Shown piece by piece: positions 1-8,881 of a stretch of DNA of 64,000 nucleotides. Location of the stretch: positions 2,976,001 through 3,040,000 of the forward strand of contig NZ_JAFBCC010000001.1 of NCBI RefSeq assembly GCF_016907495.1. Direction: 5' to 3'. Positions within the stretch are counted from its first letter, which is position 1. Every line of letters starts with the position of its first letter. The notes under the pieces are model-generated. The model had not been told where the DNA came from and did no database searches. It saw only the letters and a program-made list of their open reading frames with translations. The position numbers and the translations under genes were made by a program. This DNA comes from Arthrobacter tumbae. Its GTDB lineage: Bacteria > Actinomycetota > Actinomycetes > Actinomycetales > Micrococcaceae.

Positions 1-99
1 CCGCGGACCGGGGGAATGGCGACGGGCAGGGGCGGAACCGGCAGAACCGGCTCAGGCGGAGTCGGCGGAATGATCCGCAGCATCCTCAACCGGCGGTAG
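1..99 (+). CDS. C-terminal end of an unidentified protein (5' truncated by window edge)
   Basis: Reading frame 1 is open from the window edge to a TAG at 97-99. It gives a Gly/Arg/Thr-rich tail ending in GGMIRSILNRR. The stop lies directly beside the stop codon of the convergent universal stress gene at 100-102, which suits a real gene end in this gene-dense sequence. Only 32 residues are visible, so the family cannot be named; a chance open frame in GC-rich DNA is the alternative. Confidence 0.35.
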   Translation, partial: PRTGGMATGRGGTGRTGSGGVGGMIRSILNRR

Positions 100-531
100 T
101 CAGGAAGCAGTTTTCACTACGAGGACGTCGCAGGGTGCGTTGTGTACAACGCTCCAGGCGACGCTTCCCAGCACCCTGCCCAAACCTTTGATCCCCACAT
201 TGCCGACCACAAGCAGCTGAGCGCCGGAACGCTCAGCCTCCTCCATCAGGACATCCTGGGGTTTGCCCCGACCTGCCGCAGTGCGGACCGTCAGCCCCGG
301 GTGCTCTCCGCGCAATTTGGCTGCAACCTTTTCTGCCATCTCCAGCGCACGCTCGGCGTCGTCCAACACCCAGGTTTCACTGCCGATCTTGACGATCTCC
401 GTGTTGCCGGTGATATGCGCGCTCAATACGACCAGTTCGGTTCCCAGCCCCTGTGCGAGCGCCGCCGCCCGTGATGCCGCCTTGTAAGCGGTTTCGCTGC
501 CATCGACTCCGACAACTACATTCCCTGCCAT
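100..531 (-). CDS. Universal stress protein, UspA family
   Basis: A single-domain universal stress protein of 143 residues, the usual size for the family. The N-terminus carries the beta-1 motif VVGVDGSE (residues 5-12), and the C-terminal third has the ATP-binding loop G-x2-G-x8-G-S starting near residue 110, so it is likely an ATP-binding member acting in the cytosol. The start was set at the ATG at 531 because an AAGGAGG Shine-Dalgarno sequence lies just upstream; the frame stays open further upstream but that extension looks non-coding. The gene is monocistronic, convergent with the partial frame at the window edge and divergent from glyS. USPs of this type answer to starvation, hypoxia or redox stress; no specific role can be read here. 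Confidence 0.9.
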   Translation of the reverse strand: MAGNVVVGVDGSETAYKAASRAAALAQGLGTELVVLSAHITGNTEIVKIGSETWVLDDAERALEMAEKVAAKLRGEHPGLTVRTAAGRGKPQDVLMEEAERSGAQLLVVGNVGIKGLGRVLGSVAWSVVHNAPCDVLVVKTAS

Positions 532-761
532 GCTGTTCCTCCTTGAACGGTGAATCCCGGGCGGTTCCCGCGCCGGACCTTCAGCAATGACCTTAGCGCC
601 AGCAAGCGGGCAGGCGCGTTTCGGTAGGCTAAGGTGGTACCTTCGCCCGCCCGGTGCGGCACCGCAGTTCGCGTTTGATTCCGTCTGCTGGCCCGTTCCG
701 CACGGCACATCGACGACCGCACCCAGCGGCCTGTCCAAACATGTAGAGGATGGCATTCATC

Positions 762-2150
762 GTGGCCAAGCAGGTTTCCGCCCTGGACCCAATCATTTCC
801 CTCGCCAAGCGGCGTGGCTTCGTCTTCCAGGCCGGTGAAATCTACGGCGGTTCCCGGTCCGCGTGGGACTACGGTCCCCTCGGCGCCGAGCTGAAGGAAA
901 ACATCAAGCGCCAGTGGTGGCAGTCCATGGTCCGTGGACGCGAGGACGTCGTCGGCCTGGACTCCTCGGTCATCCTTCCCCGCCAGGTATGGGAAGCATC
1001 CGGCCATGTCGAGGTGTTCTCAGACCCCCTGGTCGAGTGCCTCTCCTGCCACAAACGCTACCGGGCTGACCACCTTGAGGAAGAGTACGAGGAGAAGAAG
1101 GGCCGGCCCGCGGAAAACGGCCTGGCGGACATCGCCTGCGCCAACTGCGGTACCCGCGGCCAGTGGACGGAACCACAGGAGTTCTCCGGCCTGCTGAAAA
1201 CCTTCCTCGGACCTGTTGCCAACGAGGAAGGCATGCACTACCTGCGGCCCGAGACCGCGCAGGGCATCTTCGTGAACTTCAACAATGTGCTGACCACGTC
1301 CCGGAAGAAACCGCCGTTCGGCATCGGCCAGATCGGCAAGAGCTTCCGCAACGAGATCACGCCCGGAAACTTCATCTTCCGCACCCGCGAGTTCGAGCAG
1401 ATGGAGATGGAGTTCTTCGTCGAGCCGGGTACCGATGAGAAGTGGCACGAATACTGGATCAAGGAACGGTTCGACTGGTACACGGGCCTGGGCATCAACC
1501 CGGACAACCTGCGCCTCTTCGTCCACCCGCAGGAGAAGCTGAGCCATTACTCCAAGGGCACCACGGACATCGAGTACCGCTTCGGATTCTCCGGCTCCGA
1601 GTGGGGTGAGCTTGAGGGCGTCGCCAACCGCACCGACTTTGATCTCTCCACGCACTCGAAGCACTCCGGCACCGAGCTGAGCTACTTCAACCAGGCCACC
1701 AACGAGCGGTTCACCCCCTACGTCATCGAGCCTGCCGCCGGGCTGACCCGCTCCTTCATGGCGTTCCTCGTGGACTCCTACGCAGAGGACGAAGCACCCA
1801 ACGCGAAGGGCGGCGTGGACAAGCGCACCGTCCTCAAGCTCGATCCGCGGTTGGCCCCGGTGAAGGCAGCCGTGCTTCCGCTCAGCCGCAACGAGGACCT
1901 CTCGCCGAAGGCGAAGGATCTGGGTGCTCAGCTGCGGAAGAGCTGGAACATCGACTTCGACGACGCCGGCGCGATTGGCCGCCGCTACCGCCGCCAGGAT
2001 GAGATCGGCACGCCGTTCTGCATCACCGTGGACTTCGACACGCTCGAAGACCAGGCGGTCACCATCCGTGAACGCGACACCATGGCACAGGAACGGGTTT
2101 CCTTCGACAAGGTAGAGGGCTATCTGGCGCAGCGGTTGGTGGGCGCGTAA
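762..2150 (+). CDS. glyS: Glycyl-tRNA synthetase (single-chain, alpha2 type)
   Basis: Class II aminoacyl-tRNA synthetase that charges tRNA-Gly in the cytosol. At about 462 residues it is the short homodimeric type of Actinobacteria, not the bacterial alpha/beta tetramer. The signature [15 protein letters not shown] follows the N-terminus, a zinc-ribbon-like Cys pair set (CLSC near 93-96 and CANC near 126-129) comes next, the motif 2 stretch [19 protein letters not shown] lies in the middle, and an anticodon-binding domain closes the protein. GTG at 762 is preferred: GAGG sits 12 nt before it, whereas for the in-frame ATG at 750 the same GAGG abuts the codon, and homologues start at the equivalent of 762. 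A GNAT gene follows with no gap. Confidence 0.95.
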   Translation: MAKQVSALDPIISLAKRRGFVFQAGEIYGGSRSAWDYGPLGAELKENIKRQWWQSMVRGREDVVGLDSSVILPRQVWEASGHVEVFSDPLVECLSCHKRYRADHLEEEYEEKKGRPAENGLADIACANCGTRGQWTEPQEFSGLLKTFLGPVANEEGMHYLRPETAQGIFVNFNNVLTTSRKKPPFGIGQIGKSFRNEITPGNFIFRTREFEQMEMEFFVEPGTDEKWHEYWIKERFDWYTGLGINPDNLRLFVHPQEKLSHYSKGTTDIEYRFGFSGSEWGELEGVANRTDFDLSTHSKHSGTELSYFNQATNERFTPYVIEPAAGLTRSFMAFLVDSYAEDEAPNAKGGVDKRTVLKLDPRLAPVKAAVLPLSRNEDLSPKAKDLGAQLRKSWNIDFDDAGAIGRRYRRQDEIGTPFCITVDFDTLEDQAVTIRERDTMAQERVSFDKVEGYLAQRLVGA

Positions 2151-3068
2151 GTGGCAATTCAGTACCGCCCCTGGCACGACGGCGACGACCTCGAACTCCT
2201 GCAGGTGTGGGGAGGCCCGCCGAATCCGCAGGCGGAGCAGTCCCGGGCACTGTTCCGGCCGTCGTCGGATTCCCCGTGGCTGCGCTGCATCGTCGCAGAA
2301 GATTCGATGGACGGTGTGGCCGTGCCGGTCGCGGCCGCTTATGTCTTTGAGCCGAAGCTGCACGATCAGCGGCTGTGGGCCTACGTTGAAGTCAGCCAGG
2401 CCCACCGGGGATCGGGTATTGCCGCCACGCTCCTGGGGATGCTCCGCCACGAAGCCGGCTCATCGCCGTCGGGCGTCTCCAGACTGCGTGCAAAGGTGGT
2501 GCCCGGATCTGACGGCGCTGCCTTCGCAGCGGCGGCAGGCTTTCGGGAGATCCAGCGCTCGCGAATTATTGAAGTTGCTCCCGGCGCGCTTGCCGTACCG
2601 AATTTCGACGACGACGACGGCCCCCAGCTCGAGGAAGCGGCCACCGGCTCAGTTGAGCTCACCAGGGCGGTGACCGATTGGTACAACGCGGTTCATGCGT
2701 GGGACCCGGCGGACATGACGCTGGGCCAGGCGCAGCAGTTCCTGCTCGCTGACACGGCGGGTGCCGGCGGCGCGGTGGTCCTGCGGGACAAGCCCAAGAG
2801 CGCCGGCGGTGTCATTGCGGCCTTCGCATTGAGCTACACACAGAGTCGGACGGATGCCCCGGCTGACGTGCTCATCGGGTATGACACCACGCTGCGGCCC
2901 AGCGAGCAGAGCGCTGCCGTCGCGTCGCTGCTCGCGATGCTGGTGTATCAGTACCCGGTGCAGGTGGAGGTCGATGACTCCATGACCGCACTGGTTGAGG
3001 TGCTGGATCCGCTGCTTGCCACCGGTGCCGCAAGGGTCGTGGCGGAAACGCGGGTTGTCAGCGACTGA
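2151..3068 (+). CDS. GNAT family N-acetyltransferase
   Basis: A 305-residue protein whose N-terminal half is a GNAT acetyl-CoA-dependent acyltransferase domain; the stretch RGSGIAATLLGML near residues 85-97 matches the acetyl-CoA pyrophosphate-binding loop R/Q-x-x-G-x-G/A. The C-terminal half looks like a second, degenerate GNAT-type domain without a clear binding loop. The GTG start directly follows the glyS TAA, so the two are probably co-transcribed and translationally coupled. The substrate cannot be deduced. Tandem-GNAT proteins include mycothiol synthase, but this sequence sits in a different context and I do not assign that role. Confidence 0.8.
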   Translation: MAIQYRPWHDGDDLELLQVWGGPPNPQAEQSRALFRPSSDSPWLRCIVAEDSMDGVAVPVAAAYVFEPKLHDQRLWAYVEVSQAHRGSGIAATLLGMLRHEAGSSPSGVSRLRAKVVPGSDGAAFAAAAGFREIQRSRIIEVAPGALAVPNFDDDDGPQLEEAATGSVELTRAVTDWYNAVHAWDPADMTLGQAQQFLLADTAGAGGAVVLRDKPKSAGGVIAAFALSYTQSRTDAPADVLIGYDTTLRPSEQSAAVASLLAMLVYQYPVQVEVDDSMTALVEVLDPLLATGAARVVAETRVVSD

Positions 3069-3098
3069 CTTCGAGCCCAGCCTGCGCCCGCCCCAAGG

Positions 3099-3914
3099 TC
3101 ACCCGCGGCGGTAGCGACCGGCAGCGGCGTCCCGGGCATCCGCTGCAGCACGCTCGGCCTCGGTCAGCGCGCCCCCGCCGAGATGGGCAGGCTGCCACCA
3201 TGCGCCCGGTGGCGGCACCAGCGGAAAATCGACGATCCCGCGATCAATGCCGTCCTGCAGCTCGGCCTGCAGCTGTTCCGTTTCGAGGGCTATGTCAGCG
3301 TCCTGGGTATGCCTGATCGGTTCGCTGATGTGCACGCGGATCGGTGCACGCCAGGCCCGCCGGAGAGAGAACGCGTGCCCCCGGGTCATCAGCCGGTGCG
3401 CTCCCCAGACCGAAACGGGAATGAGTGGCACGTCGGCTTCGGCGGCAAGCCGTACCGCGCCCGTCTTGAGCTCGCGCACCGTGAAGCTTCGGCTCACACC
3501 GGCCTCGGGAAGGATGGCGATGTACTCGCCGGCGCGGAGCTTCTCAAGCGCACCCTCGTAGGCGGCGGCGCCTGCGCTGCGGTCGACGATCACGTGCCCG
3601 CAGGCGGCAATGGCCGGCCCTGCAAACCAGTGCGACGCCGCAGCCTTGGTGATCAGGAACTTCAGTTGGGCGCGGGTGTGCTTCCACAGCACAAGCTCGG
3701 CAAACGCAAAGTCAAGGTATCCGAAATGGGTGACGGCGAACACCGCTCCCTCTCCGGGCGCGGGTGCTCGTGACACCCCCGTGCCTGCGTGTCCGGGAGG
3801 CAGATTGAATGCACCGCTGACCACAACGCGCATCCGGAAGATCCACCGGAGCAGCAGCCCGCTGTGCACCAGGAGACGGTAGAACCTGACACTTTGCCTC
3901 GGAACCCACGCCAT
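3099..3914 (-). CDS. 1-acyl-sn-glycerol-3-phosphate acyltransferase-like (PlsC family)
   Basis: A 271-residue PlsC-family acyltransferase, likely transferring an acyl chain to a lysophospholipid or related acceptor at the membrane. The catalytic H-x4-D motif is HFGYLD (about residues 82-87), the acceptor-binding block is LPEAGVSRSFTVRELKTGA (a variant of FPEGTRS, with Ala and Val replacing the usual small residues), and the later IPVSVWGAHRL matches block IV. A hydrophobic N-terminal stretch could anchor it. It lies 44 nt downstream of an alpha/beta hydrolase on the same strand, which suggests a two-gene operon. The altered block III makes the acceptor uncertain. Confidence 0.82.
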   Translation of the reverse strand: MAWVPRQSVRFYRLLVHSGLLLRWIFRMRVVVSGAFNLPPGHAGTGVSRAPAPGEGAVFAVTHFGYLDFAFAELVLWKHTRAQLKFLITKAAASHWFAGPAIAACGHVIVDRSAGAAAYEGALEKLRAGEYIAILPEAGVSRSFTVRELKTGAVRLAAEADVPLIPVSVWGAHRLMTRGHAFSLRRAWRAPIRVHISEPIRHTQDADIALETEQLQAELQDGIDRGIVDFPLVPPPGAWWQPAHLGGGALTEAERAAADARDAAAGRYRRG

Positions 3915-3958
3915 CGCTCAGGCGCCCCGCCTCGAACGGGGGTAAGGGGATAACAGGT

Positions 3959-4714
3959 TCACAGCGTGACGCCGAGCGGCGAGGTTTCGGCGAGCAGATC
4001 CGCAGCGCGTCGGAGGTACTTCGCGTCCACCGGTGCGCCGGTGTCGCGGGAAAAGCTTGTCAGCAGGTAGGACGCACTGAGTTCGTGCCACACCGGAAGC
4101 TTGGTGAACATGAAGTGTCCTGCACCGGCCAGGGTGACGTACCGGACGTCGTCGGCAATGTGCTGAATCCGCTGCGCATATCTCAGCGACTGCCGCGGCG
4201 ACGTCCAGCGGTCGGCGGCGCCATGGATAATGAGCACACTCCGCCCCGCCACCTGCTGCAGCGGCGTTGTGCTGTCCAGCCACGGTGCCAGCGCCACGAC
4301 GGCCCGGACCTGCGGATCATCCGCCGCGCACAGGGCTGTCAGGCCGCCCATCGAGTGGCCCAACAGGTAGACAGGCTTGCCGGGGTGACGTTCGCGGATC
4401 TGCTTCAGCGCCCACCTTGCATCGTGCAGCGCAGACATATGCTCGCCGTTCCAGCCGCGCACCCGGTTTCGCAGGCTCCAGGTCTCAAGGCCGGCTGGAG
4501 ACCCCCAGGAATGCAGCAGACGGGCAAATGGGATCATCCGTGCCGGACTCAGGTGCCGTGACCGCACCGGCTCGAAGCTGTTCGAGCGCCCACCGTGCAG
4601 CACCAGCACAACGCCGCGGACAGCGCCGGCCGCCGGCCGGACCGTCACTTCCGGCGCGTGCGCCATCGAACCGGCCGGATCCTGCTCGGCTTCACTGAAC
4701 CGTTCCTTCACCAT
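3959..4714 (-). CDS. Alpha/beta hydrolase (serine hydrolase, Hydrolase_4/lysophospholipase-like)
   Basis: A 251-residue alpha/beta-hydrolase-fold protein. The nucleophile elbow is GHSMGG, the likely acid lies in IIHGAADRWTSP, and the catalytic His in LAGAGHFMF near the C-terminus, so the triad is complete. The early VVLVLHGGRSNSF supplies the oxyanion-hole HGG. No signal peptide is visible, so it should be cytosolic. Members of this group cleave esters, thioesters or monoacylglycerols; the neighbouring acyltransferase hints at lipid turnover but does not prove it. The ATG at 4714 has GGAAGG a few bases upstream. The gene diverges from the YibE/F gene. Confidence 0.85.
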   Translation of the reverse strand: MVKERFSEAEQDPAGSMAHAPEVTVRPAAGAVRGVVLVLHGGRSNSFEPVRSRHLSPARMIPFARLLHSWGSPAGLETWSLRNRVRGWNGEHMSALHDARWALKQIRERHPGKPVYLLGHSMGGLTALCAADDPQVRAVVALAPWLDSTTPLQQVAGRSVLIIHGAADRWTSPRQSLRYAQRIQHIADDVRYVTLAGAGHFMFTKLPVWHELSASYLLTSFSRDTGAPVDAKYLRRAADLLAETSPLGVTL

Positions 4715-4867
4715 GCACCTTCCATTCAGTTCTGATCCGGATTTTACTCAGGCCGTGCGCTGCCTCCCGGCCCCCGGCCCGCCCTCTGCGTAGAATCCTC
4801 GGGGGATCACGCAGGAGAACGCCGGTTTCCATCCTGCCAGTAGTACACCGACAGCAAGGGACGATGA

Positions 4868-6271
4868 GTGGGCCACAGCCATATCCATCCTTCGGACGGG
4901 GCCGCTCCTGAACTCAACCCTGAGCAGGACGCTGCCCTGGCAAGAACGCGCCGACGGGCAAATTTTCTCCTCGCAGCGATTCTCGTTCCGCTTGGCGTCA
5001 TCACGCTCGTGGCACTGATGATGCTGTGGCCAAGCGCCGACCGGTCCGGCATCACGGTTGCCGATCCGCTCGCCACCGCGCCCGGCACCTCGATGGATGT
5101 GGGCACGGTCCAGCGTGTTGTCCTGGAGGACTGCCCGTCCTCCCAGCCAACCGTCGACGCCGGCGGTGAGGCGCAGCAGTGCCTGGTCGCCTACACGCAG
5201 CCTGACGCCGGCGGCTCCGCCGTTCCGGTGGAGCTCAACCCCGAAATCGCCCGTTCCGGACAGCTGGAACCGGGCGATTCCATCCGTTACCTCAATCTCG
5301 AGGGAGTCATCAGCGGCGCAGGCACTCCGTACATTTTCGTGGATTTCGTGCGCACCCTCCCGGTGGCAGCGCTCGCGGTGCTGTACGCCGTCGTCGTTGT
5401 CTCTGTTGCCCGGTGGCGCGGGCTGCGGGCGATCATCGGGCTGGTCGGCGCGCTCTTTGTTCTGGCACAGTTCATGCTGCCGGGGCTGGTCGAGGGCAAG
5501 CCGCCGCTGCTGCTCGGGTTGGTGGGCTCGGTGGTCATCATGTTCGGCGTCCTCTACTTTGCGCACGGATTCTCGGCCCGAACCTCGACGGCGCTGCTCG
5601 GGACGATCTTCGGGCTCGCGATCACCGTGCTGCTGGCAGCATGGGCCACGGGCACCGCGAATCTCACCGGAGTAGGCAATGACAGTTCAACTACCCTGAT
5701 CACTGCAGCGCCGGAGGTCTCGCTCTCCGGAATCATCCTCTGCGGACTGATCATCTCGGGGCTCGGTGTGCTCAACGATGTGACCATCACGCAGTCCTCG
5801 GCGGTCTGGGAGCTCTACGAGCTGGCGCCTGGAACGTCCACCCGGCGGCTGTTTGCAGGCGCCATGCGGATTGGCCGGGACCATATTGCTTCCACGGTCT
5901 ACACCATTGCTTTTGCGTACGCCGGTGCGGCCCTTCCGCTGCTGATCCTGGTGTCGCTGCAGGACAGTTCGCTGGTCACCGCCCTGACAAGTGGTGAGCT
6001 TGTCGAGGAGGTGGTTCGTACCCTGGTCGGCTCGATCGGGCTGGTTCTCGCCATTCCGGTCACCACGCTGGTTGCCGTGCTGGTGGTCAAGGCGGTCGGT
6101 CAGGGGACCGGACCAGCCAGTTCCACAACCCAGCACGACGACGCACTCACCCCTGCCGCGCTCGCCGCCGAGGAGGTGCGGGACTCACAAGCCGCGGAAG
6201 CACACGCCGGGCAGGTTCCGGCGGGCACGCTGCCGAGCCGCCGGGAGTTGCGCGGGCAGAGGCAGGGCTGA
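4868..6271 (+). CDS. YibE/F-like family multipass membrane protein
   Basis: A 467-residue integral membrane protein of the YibE/F family, whose function is unsettled. A short charged N-terminus is followed by one membrane segment (around residues 30-52), an extracytoplasmic domain of roughly 120 residues, then about seven further hydrophobic segments between residues 160 and 430. The block GVLNDVTITQSSAVWELYE is the conserved family core, and a polar Ala-rich cytosolic tail ends the protein. The GTG start has AAGGGA six bases upstream. It is monocistronic or leads into dus 37 nt downstream. Homologues are scattered through Firmicutes and Actinobacteria. Confidence 0.88.
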   Translation: MGHSHIHPSDGAAPELNPEQDAALARTRRRANFLLAAILVPLGVITLVALMMLWPSADRSGITVADPLATAPGTSMDVGTVQRVVLEDCPSSQPTVDAGGEAQQCLVAYTQPDAGGSAVPVELNPEIARSGQLEPGDSIRYLNLEGVISGAGTPYIFVDFVRTLPVAALAVLYAVVVVSVARWRGLRAIIGLVGALFVLAQFMLPGLVEGKPPLLLGLVGSVVIMFGVLYFAHGFSARTSTALLGTIFGLAITVLLAAWATGTANLTGVGNDSSTTLITAAPEVSLSGIILCGLIISGLGVLNDVTITQSSAVWELYELAPGTSTRRLFAGAMRIGRDHIASTVYTIAFAYAGAALPLLILVSLQDSSLVTALTSGELVEEVVRTLVGSIGLVLAIPVTTLVAVLVVKAVGQGTGPASSTTQHDDALTPAALAAEEVRDSQAAEAHAGQVPAGTLPSRRELRGQRQG

Positions 6272-6308
6272 TGCCCCTCGATTTGCCCTGTCTTGCGACA
6301 ATGGTTGG

Positions 6309-7487
6309 GTGAGCATTGCACCAACAACCACCCCCACGCGACTCGACCTTCCGCCGCTGCGCCTGGGCGGGATAACCGTTCCTACCCCCGTGGTTCTCGC
6401 TCCCATGGCCGGCATCACCAATACGGCATTCCGTCGGCTGTGCCGCGAGTACGGCGGCGGCCTCTACGTGTCTGAGATGGTGACGTCCCGCGCCCTCGTC
6501 GAACGCAATCCGGAATCCCTGCGCATCATCTCCCACGACGAGGATGAATTGGTGCGCTCCGTCCAGCTGTACGGTGTGGATCCCAAGACCGTCGGCGCCG
6601 CCGTCCGCATCCTCGTGGAGGAAGACCGTGCGGACCACATCGACCTGAACTTCGGCTGCCCGGTCCCGAAGGTCACCCGTAAGGGCGGTGGAGCGGCGCT
6701 TCCGTGGAAGCTCGACCTCTTTACCGGTATCGTCCAGACGGCCGTCCGGGAAGCTGGGCGGGGAAACATCCCGCTGACCATCAAAATGCGCAAAGGCATC
6801 GACGAGGATCACCTGACCTTCCGCGAAGCAGGGAAGATTGCCCGCGACGCCGGTGTGGCCGCCGTCGCGCTGCACGGACGCACTGCCTCGCAGTTCTACT
6901 CCGGCAAGGCCGACTGGAACGCCATCGCCGAGCTGCGCGAGGCCCTCCCTGATATTCCAGTACTGGGCAACGGTGATATCTGGAGTGCGGAGGACGCCAT
7001 CCGCATGGTTCAGCAGACCGGTGTTGACGGCGTCGTCATAGGCCGCGGCTGCCAGGGCAGGCCATGGCTGTTCGGTGACCTCATGAACGCTTTCGAGGGC
7101 AAGGACGAGCGGCACCAGCCCGGTCTCGGAGAGGTTGCGGACACGGTGTACCGGCATGCGGAACTGCTGGTGGACACCTTCGGCAACGAGATGATGGCGC
7201 TGCGCGACATCCGCAAGCACATGGCCTGGTACTTCAAGGGCTATGTGGTGGGCGGAGAGCTGCGCGCGGCGCTCGCTGCTGTACCCACGCTCGAGGTTCT
7301 GCGCGGCCTGCTCGACCAGCTGGACCGCACGTCCCCGTATCCCGGTACCGACGCCGAAGGCCCCCGCGGGCGTGCCGGGTCACCCAAGCGCACAGCGCTG
7401 CCGGACAAGTGGCTCGATGCCCGCCAACTGAACCCCGAACAGCAGGCGGACATCGCCGCAGCGGAAGTCGATATATCCGGTGGATAG
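6309..7487 (+). CDS. dusB: tRNA-dihydrouridine synthase (DusB-like)
   Basis: FMN-dependent enzyme that reduces uridines in the D-loop of tRNA. The TIM-barrel opening APMAGITNTAFRRLCR binds FMN and the catalytic Cys lies in NFGCPVPKV near residue 117. IKMRKG, LHGRTA and NGDIWS follow in the expected order, and a helical C-terminal domain carries HMAWYFKG. The 392-residue length suits DusB of Actinobacteria. GTG at 6309 is chosen by alignment to the family; the frame is open far upstream in the YibE/F gene. No Shine-Dalgarno is seen, and GACAAT lies 6 nt before the start, which hints at a leaderless transcript. The dgt gene overlaps or follows at once. Confidence 0.93.
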   Translation: MSIAPTTTPTRLDLPPLRLGGITVPTPVVLAPMAGITNTAFRRLCREYGGGLYVSEMVTSRALVERNPESLRIISHDEDELVRSVQLYGVDPKTVGAAVRILVEEDRADHIDLNFGCPVPKVTRKGGGAALPWKLDLFTGIVQTAVREAGRGNIPLTIKMRKGIDEDHLTFREAGKIARDAGVAAVALHGRTASQFYSGKADWNAIAELREALPDIPVLGNGDIWSAEDAIRMVQQTGVDGVVIGRGCQGRPWLFGDLMNAFEGKDERHQPGLGEVADTVYRHAELLVDTFGNEMMALRDIRKHMAWYFKGYVVGGELRAALAAVPTLEVLRGLLDQLDRTSPYPGTDAEGPRGRAGSPKRTALPDKWLDARQLNPEQQADIAAAEVDISGG

Positions 7488-7500
7488 GGCAGGGGAGCAC

Positions 7501-8796
7501 GTGCAGAATCACCCCATGGGCAACGCGGCACCGGTTACGCCGGGCTACACGGATGCTGACATGCAGCGTTGGGTGGATGAAGCGCCCAAGAGCCTCCACC
7601 GTACGCACTTCGAGCGTGACCGCGCACGCGTGCTCCACTCCTCGGCGCTGAGACGGCTCGGCGCGAAGACGCAGGTTGTCGCCCCCGACACGGACGACTT
7701 CGTACGGACCCGGTTGACTCACAGCCTCGAAGTTGCGCAGGTCGGGCGGGAGCTGGGACGCTCCCTCGGCTGCGACCCGGACATCGTCGACGCGGCCTGC
7801 CTCTCCCACGACCTCGGACATCCGCCGTTCGGACACAACGGTGAAGCCACCCTCAATGACCTGGCGCACTCCATCGGCGGGTTCGAGGGCAACGCGCAGA
7901 CACTCCGGCTGCTGACCCGGCTTGAGCCGAAAGTCATCCGCGCCGACGGCGAGCCGGCCGGGCTCAACCTCACCCGCGCCAGCCTCGACGCCGCCTGCAA
8001 GTATCCGTGGACTGCTGTGGACGCCCCGGTCATCCATGGACACCGCACCTCGAAGTTCGGCGCCTATGAGGATGATCTCCCCGTCTTCACCTGGCTGCGG
8101 CAGGGAGCACCGGCCGGCCGGTCCTGCCTTGAAGCGCAGGTGATGGACCTGGCCGATGACATCTCCTACTCGGTCCACGACGTTGAAGACGCCATCGTGG
8201 CCGGGCACTTCCAGCTCAAGTGGATGGACAACCCCGACCACCGCGCCCGCGTTGTCGGATACACGCAGCAGTGGTACCTGCCGCACTCCGATCCGGCCGC
8301 CGTCGACGCCGCGCTCGCGCGACTGGAGGCGACCGACGTCTGGGTCCGGGAGGCTGACGGCAGCCGCAAAGCGATGGCGGCGCTGAAGGACATGACCAGC
8401 CAGCTCATCGGGCGCTTCTGCTTCAGCGCCCTGGAAACCACCCGCGGCATTTACGGCAACGACCCGCTTACCCGGTACGCCGCCGAGATGGTGGTTCCTG
8501 AAGACACCGTCACCGAGATCGCGGTGATGAAGGGACTTGCAACCACTTACGTGATGACGAGCGTCCACCGCCAGCCCATCTATGAGCGGCAGCGCGAGGT
8601 GCTGTCCTCCCTGGTGCAGCAGATGGCTGCAGCAGGAGACCGCTACCTGGAGCCGATGTTCGCCTCCGATTGGCGCCAGGCCGACGACGACGACGCCCGC
8701 CTCCGCGTGGTGATCGACCAGGTGGCCTCCCTCACGGACGCTTCCGCCCTCACCCTGCACGAGAGGGTTGTCGGCCCGGTTCCCGCGCTCTGGTAG
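7501..8796 (+). CDS. dgt: Deoxyguanosinetriphosphate triphosphohydrolase-like protein (HD domain)
   Basis: An HD-domain dNTP triphosphohydrolase that removes triphosphate from deoxynucleotides. Metal ligands are visible as TRLTHSLEVAQVGRE and LSHDLGHPPFGHNGE, with a later DLADDISYSVHD supplying the last Asp. The length of about 431 residues fits the dGTPase-like family. Three in-frame starts exist (GTG 7480, GTG 7501, ATG 7516); GTG 7501 is preferred because AGGGGAG lies right before it, while 7480 would overlap the dus stop by 8 nt without a ribosome site. The order dus-dgt-dnaG is common in Actinobacteria and ties nucleotide pool control to replication priming. Confidence 0.9.
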   Translation: MQNHPMGNAAPVTPGYTDADMQRWVDEAPKSLHRTHFERDRARVLHSSALRRLGAKTQVVAPDTDDFVRTRLTHSLEVAQVGRELGRSLGCDPDIVDAACLSHDLGHPPFGHNGEATLNDLAHSIGGFEGNAQTLRLLTRLEPKVIRADGEPAGLNLTRASLDAACKYPWTAVDAPVIHGHRTSKFGAYEDDLPVFTWLRQGAPAGRSCLEAQVMDLADDISYSVHDVEDAIVAGHFQLKWMDNPDHRARVVGYTQQWYLPHSDPAAVDAALARLEATDVWVREADGSRKAMAALKDMTSQLIGRFCFSALETTRGIYGNDPLTRYAAEMVVPEDTVTEIAVMKGLATTYVMTSVHRQPIYERQREVLSSLVQQMAAAGDRYLEPMFASDWRQADDDDARLRVVIDQVASLTDASALTLHERVVGPVPALW

Positions 8797-8835
8797 CGGT
8801 ATTCACAGGCCGGATAGCGGTATTCACAGGGCCGG
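8794..8835. repeat. Two-copy 21-nt tandem repeat at the dgt stop, before dnaG
   Basis: The unit TAGCGGTATTCACAGGCCGG at 8794-8813 is repeated at 8815-8835 with one extra G. The first copy includes the dgt TAG stop codon. Its role is unknown; it may be a slippage duplication or a protein-binding site upstream of the dnaG promoter. Confidence 0.8.
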
Positions 8836-8868
8836 GCTACCGGACGGCGTAGACCGAAGACCCGACAC

Positions 8869-8874
8869 TAGACT
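8869..8874 (+). promoter_or_regulatory. Candidate -10 box for a leaderless dnaG transcript
   Basis: TAGACT matches the actinobacterial TANNNT -10 and ends 7 nt before the dnaG ATG, so transcription would begin at or next to the start codon. No convincing -35 is seen. Confidence 0.4.
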
Positions 8875-8881
8875 GGATGGC

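Noticed and set aside
615-660. GGTGGTACC upstream of glyS resembles the T-box antiterminator core.
   Set aside because: No specifier loop, stem I or terminator is visible, and the base after TGG would not pair with a tRNA-Gly discriminator U. The piece is also part of a short AAGGT/ACCTT repeat.
1020-2450. Long minus-strand open frame opposite glyS.
   Set aside because: It mirrors the codon pattern of glyS in GC-rich DNA, lacks a ribosome site and its sequence matches no family. Similar long shadow frames lie opposite accD1, bkdB and infB.
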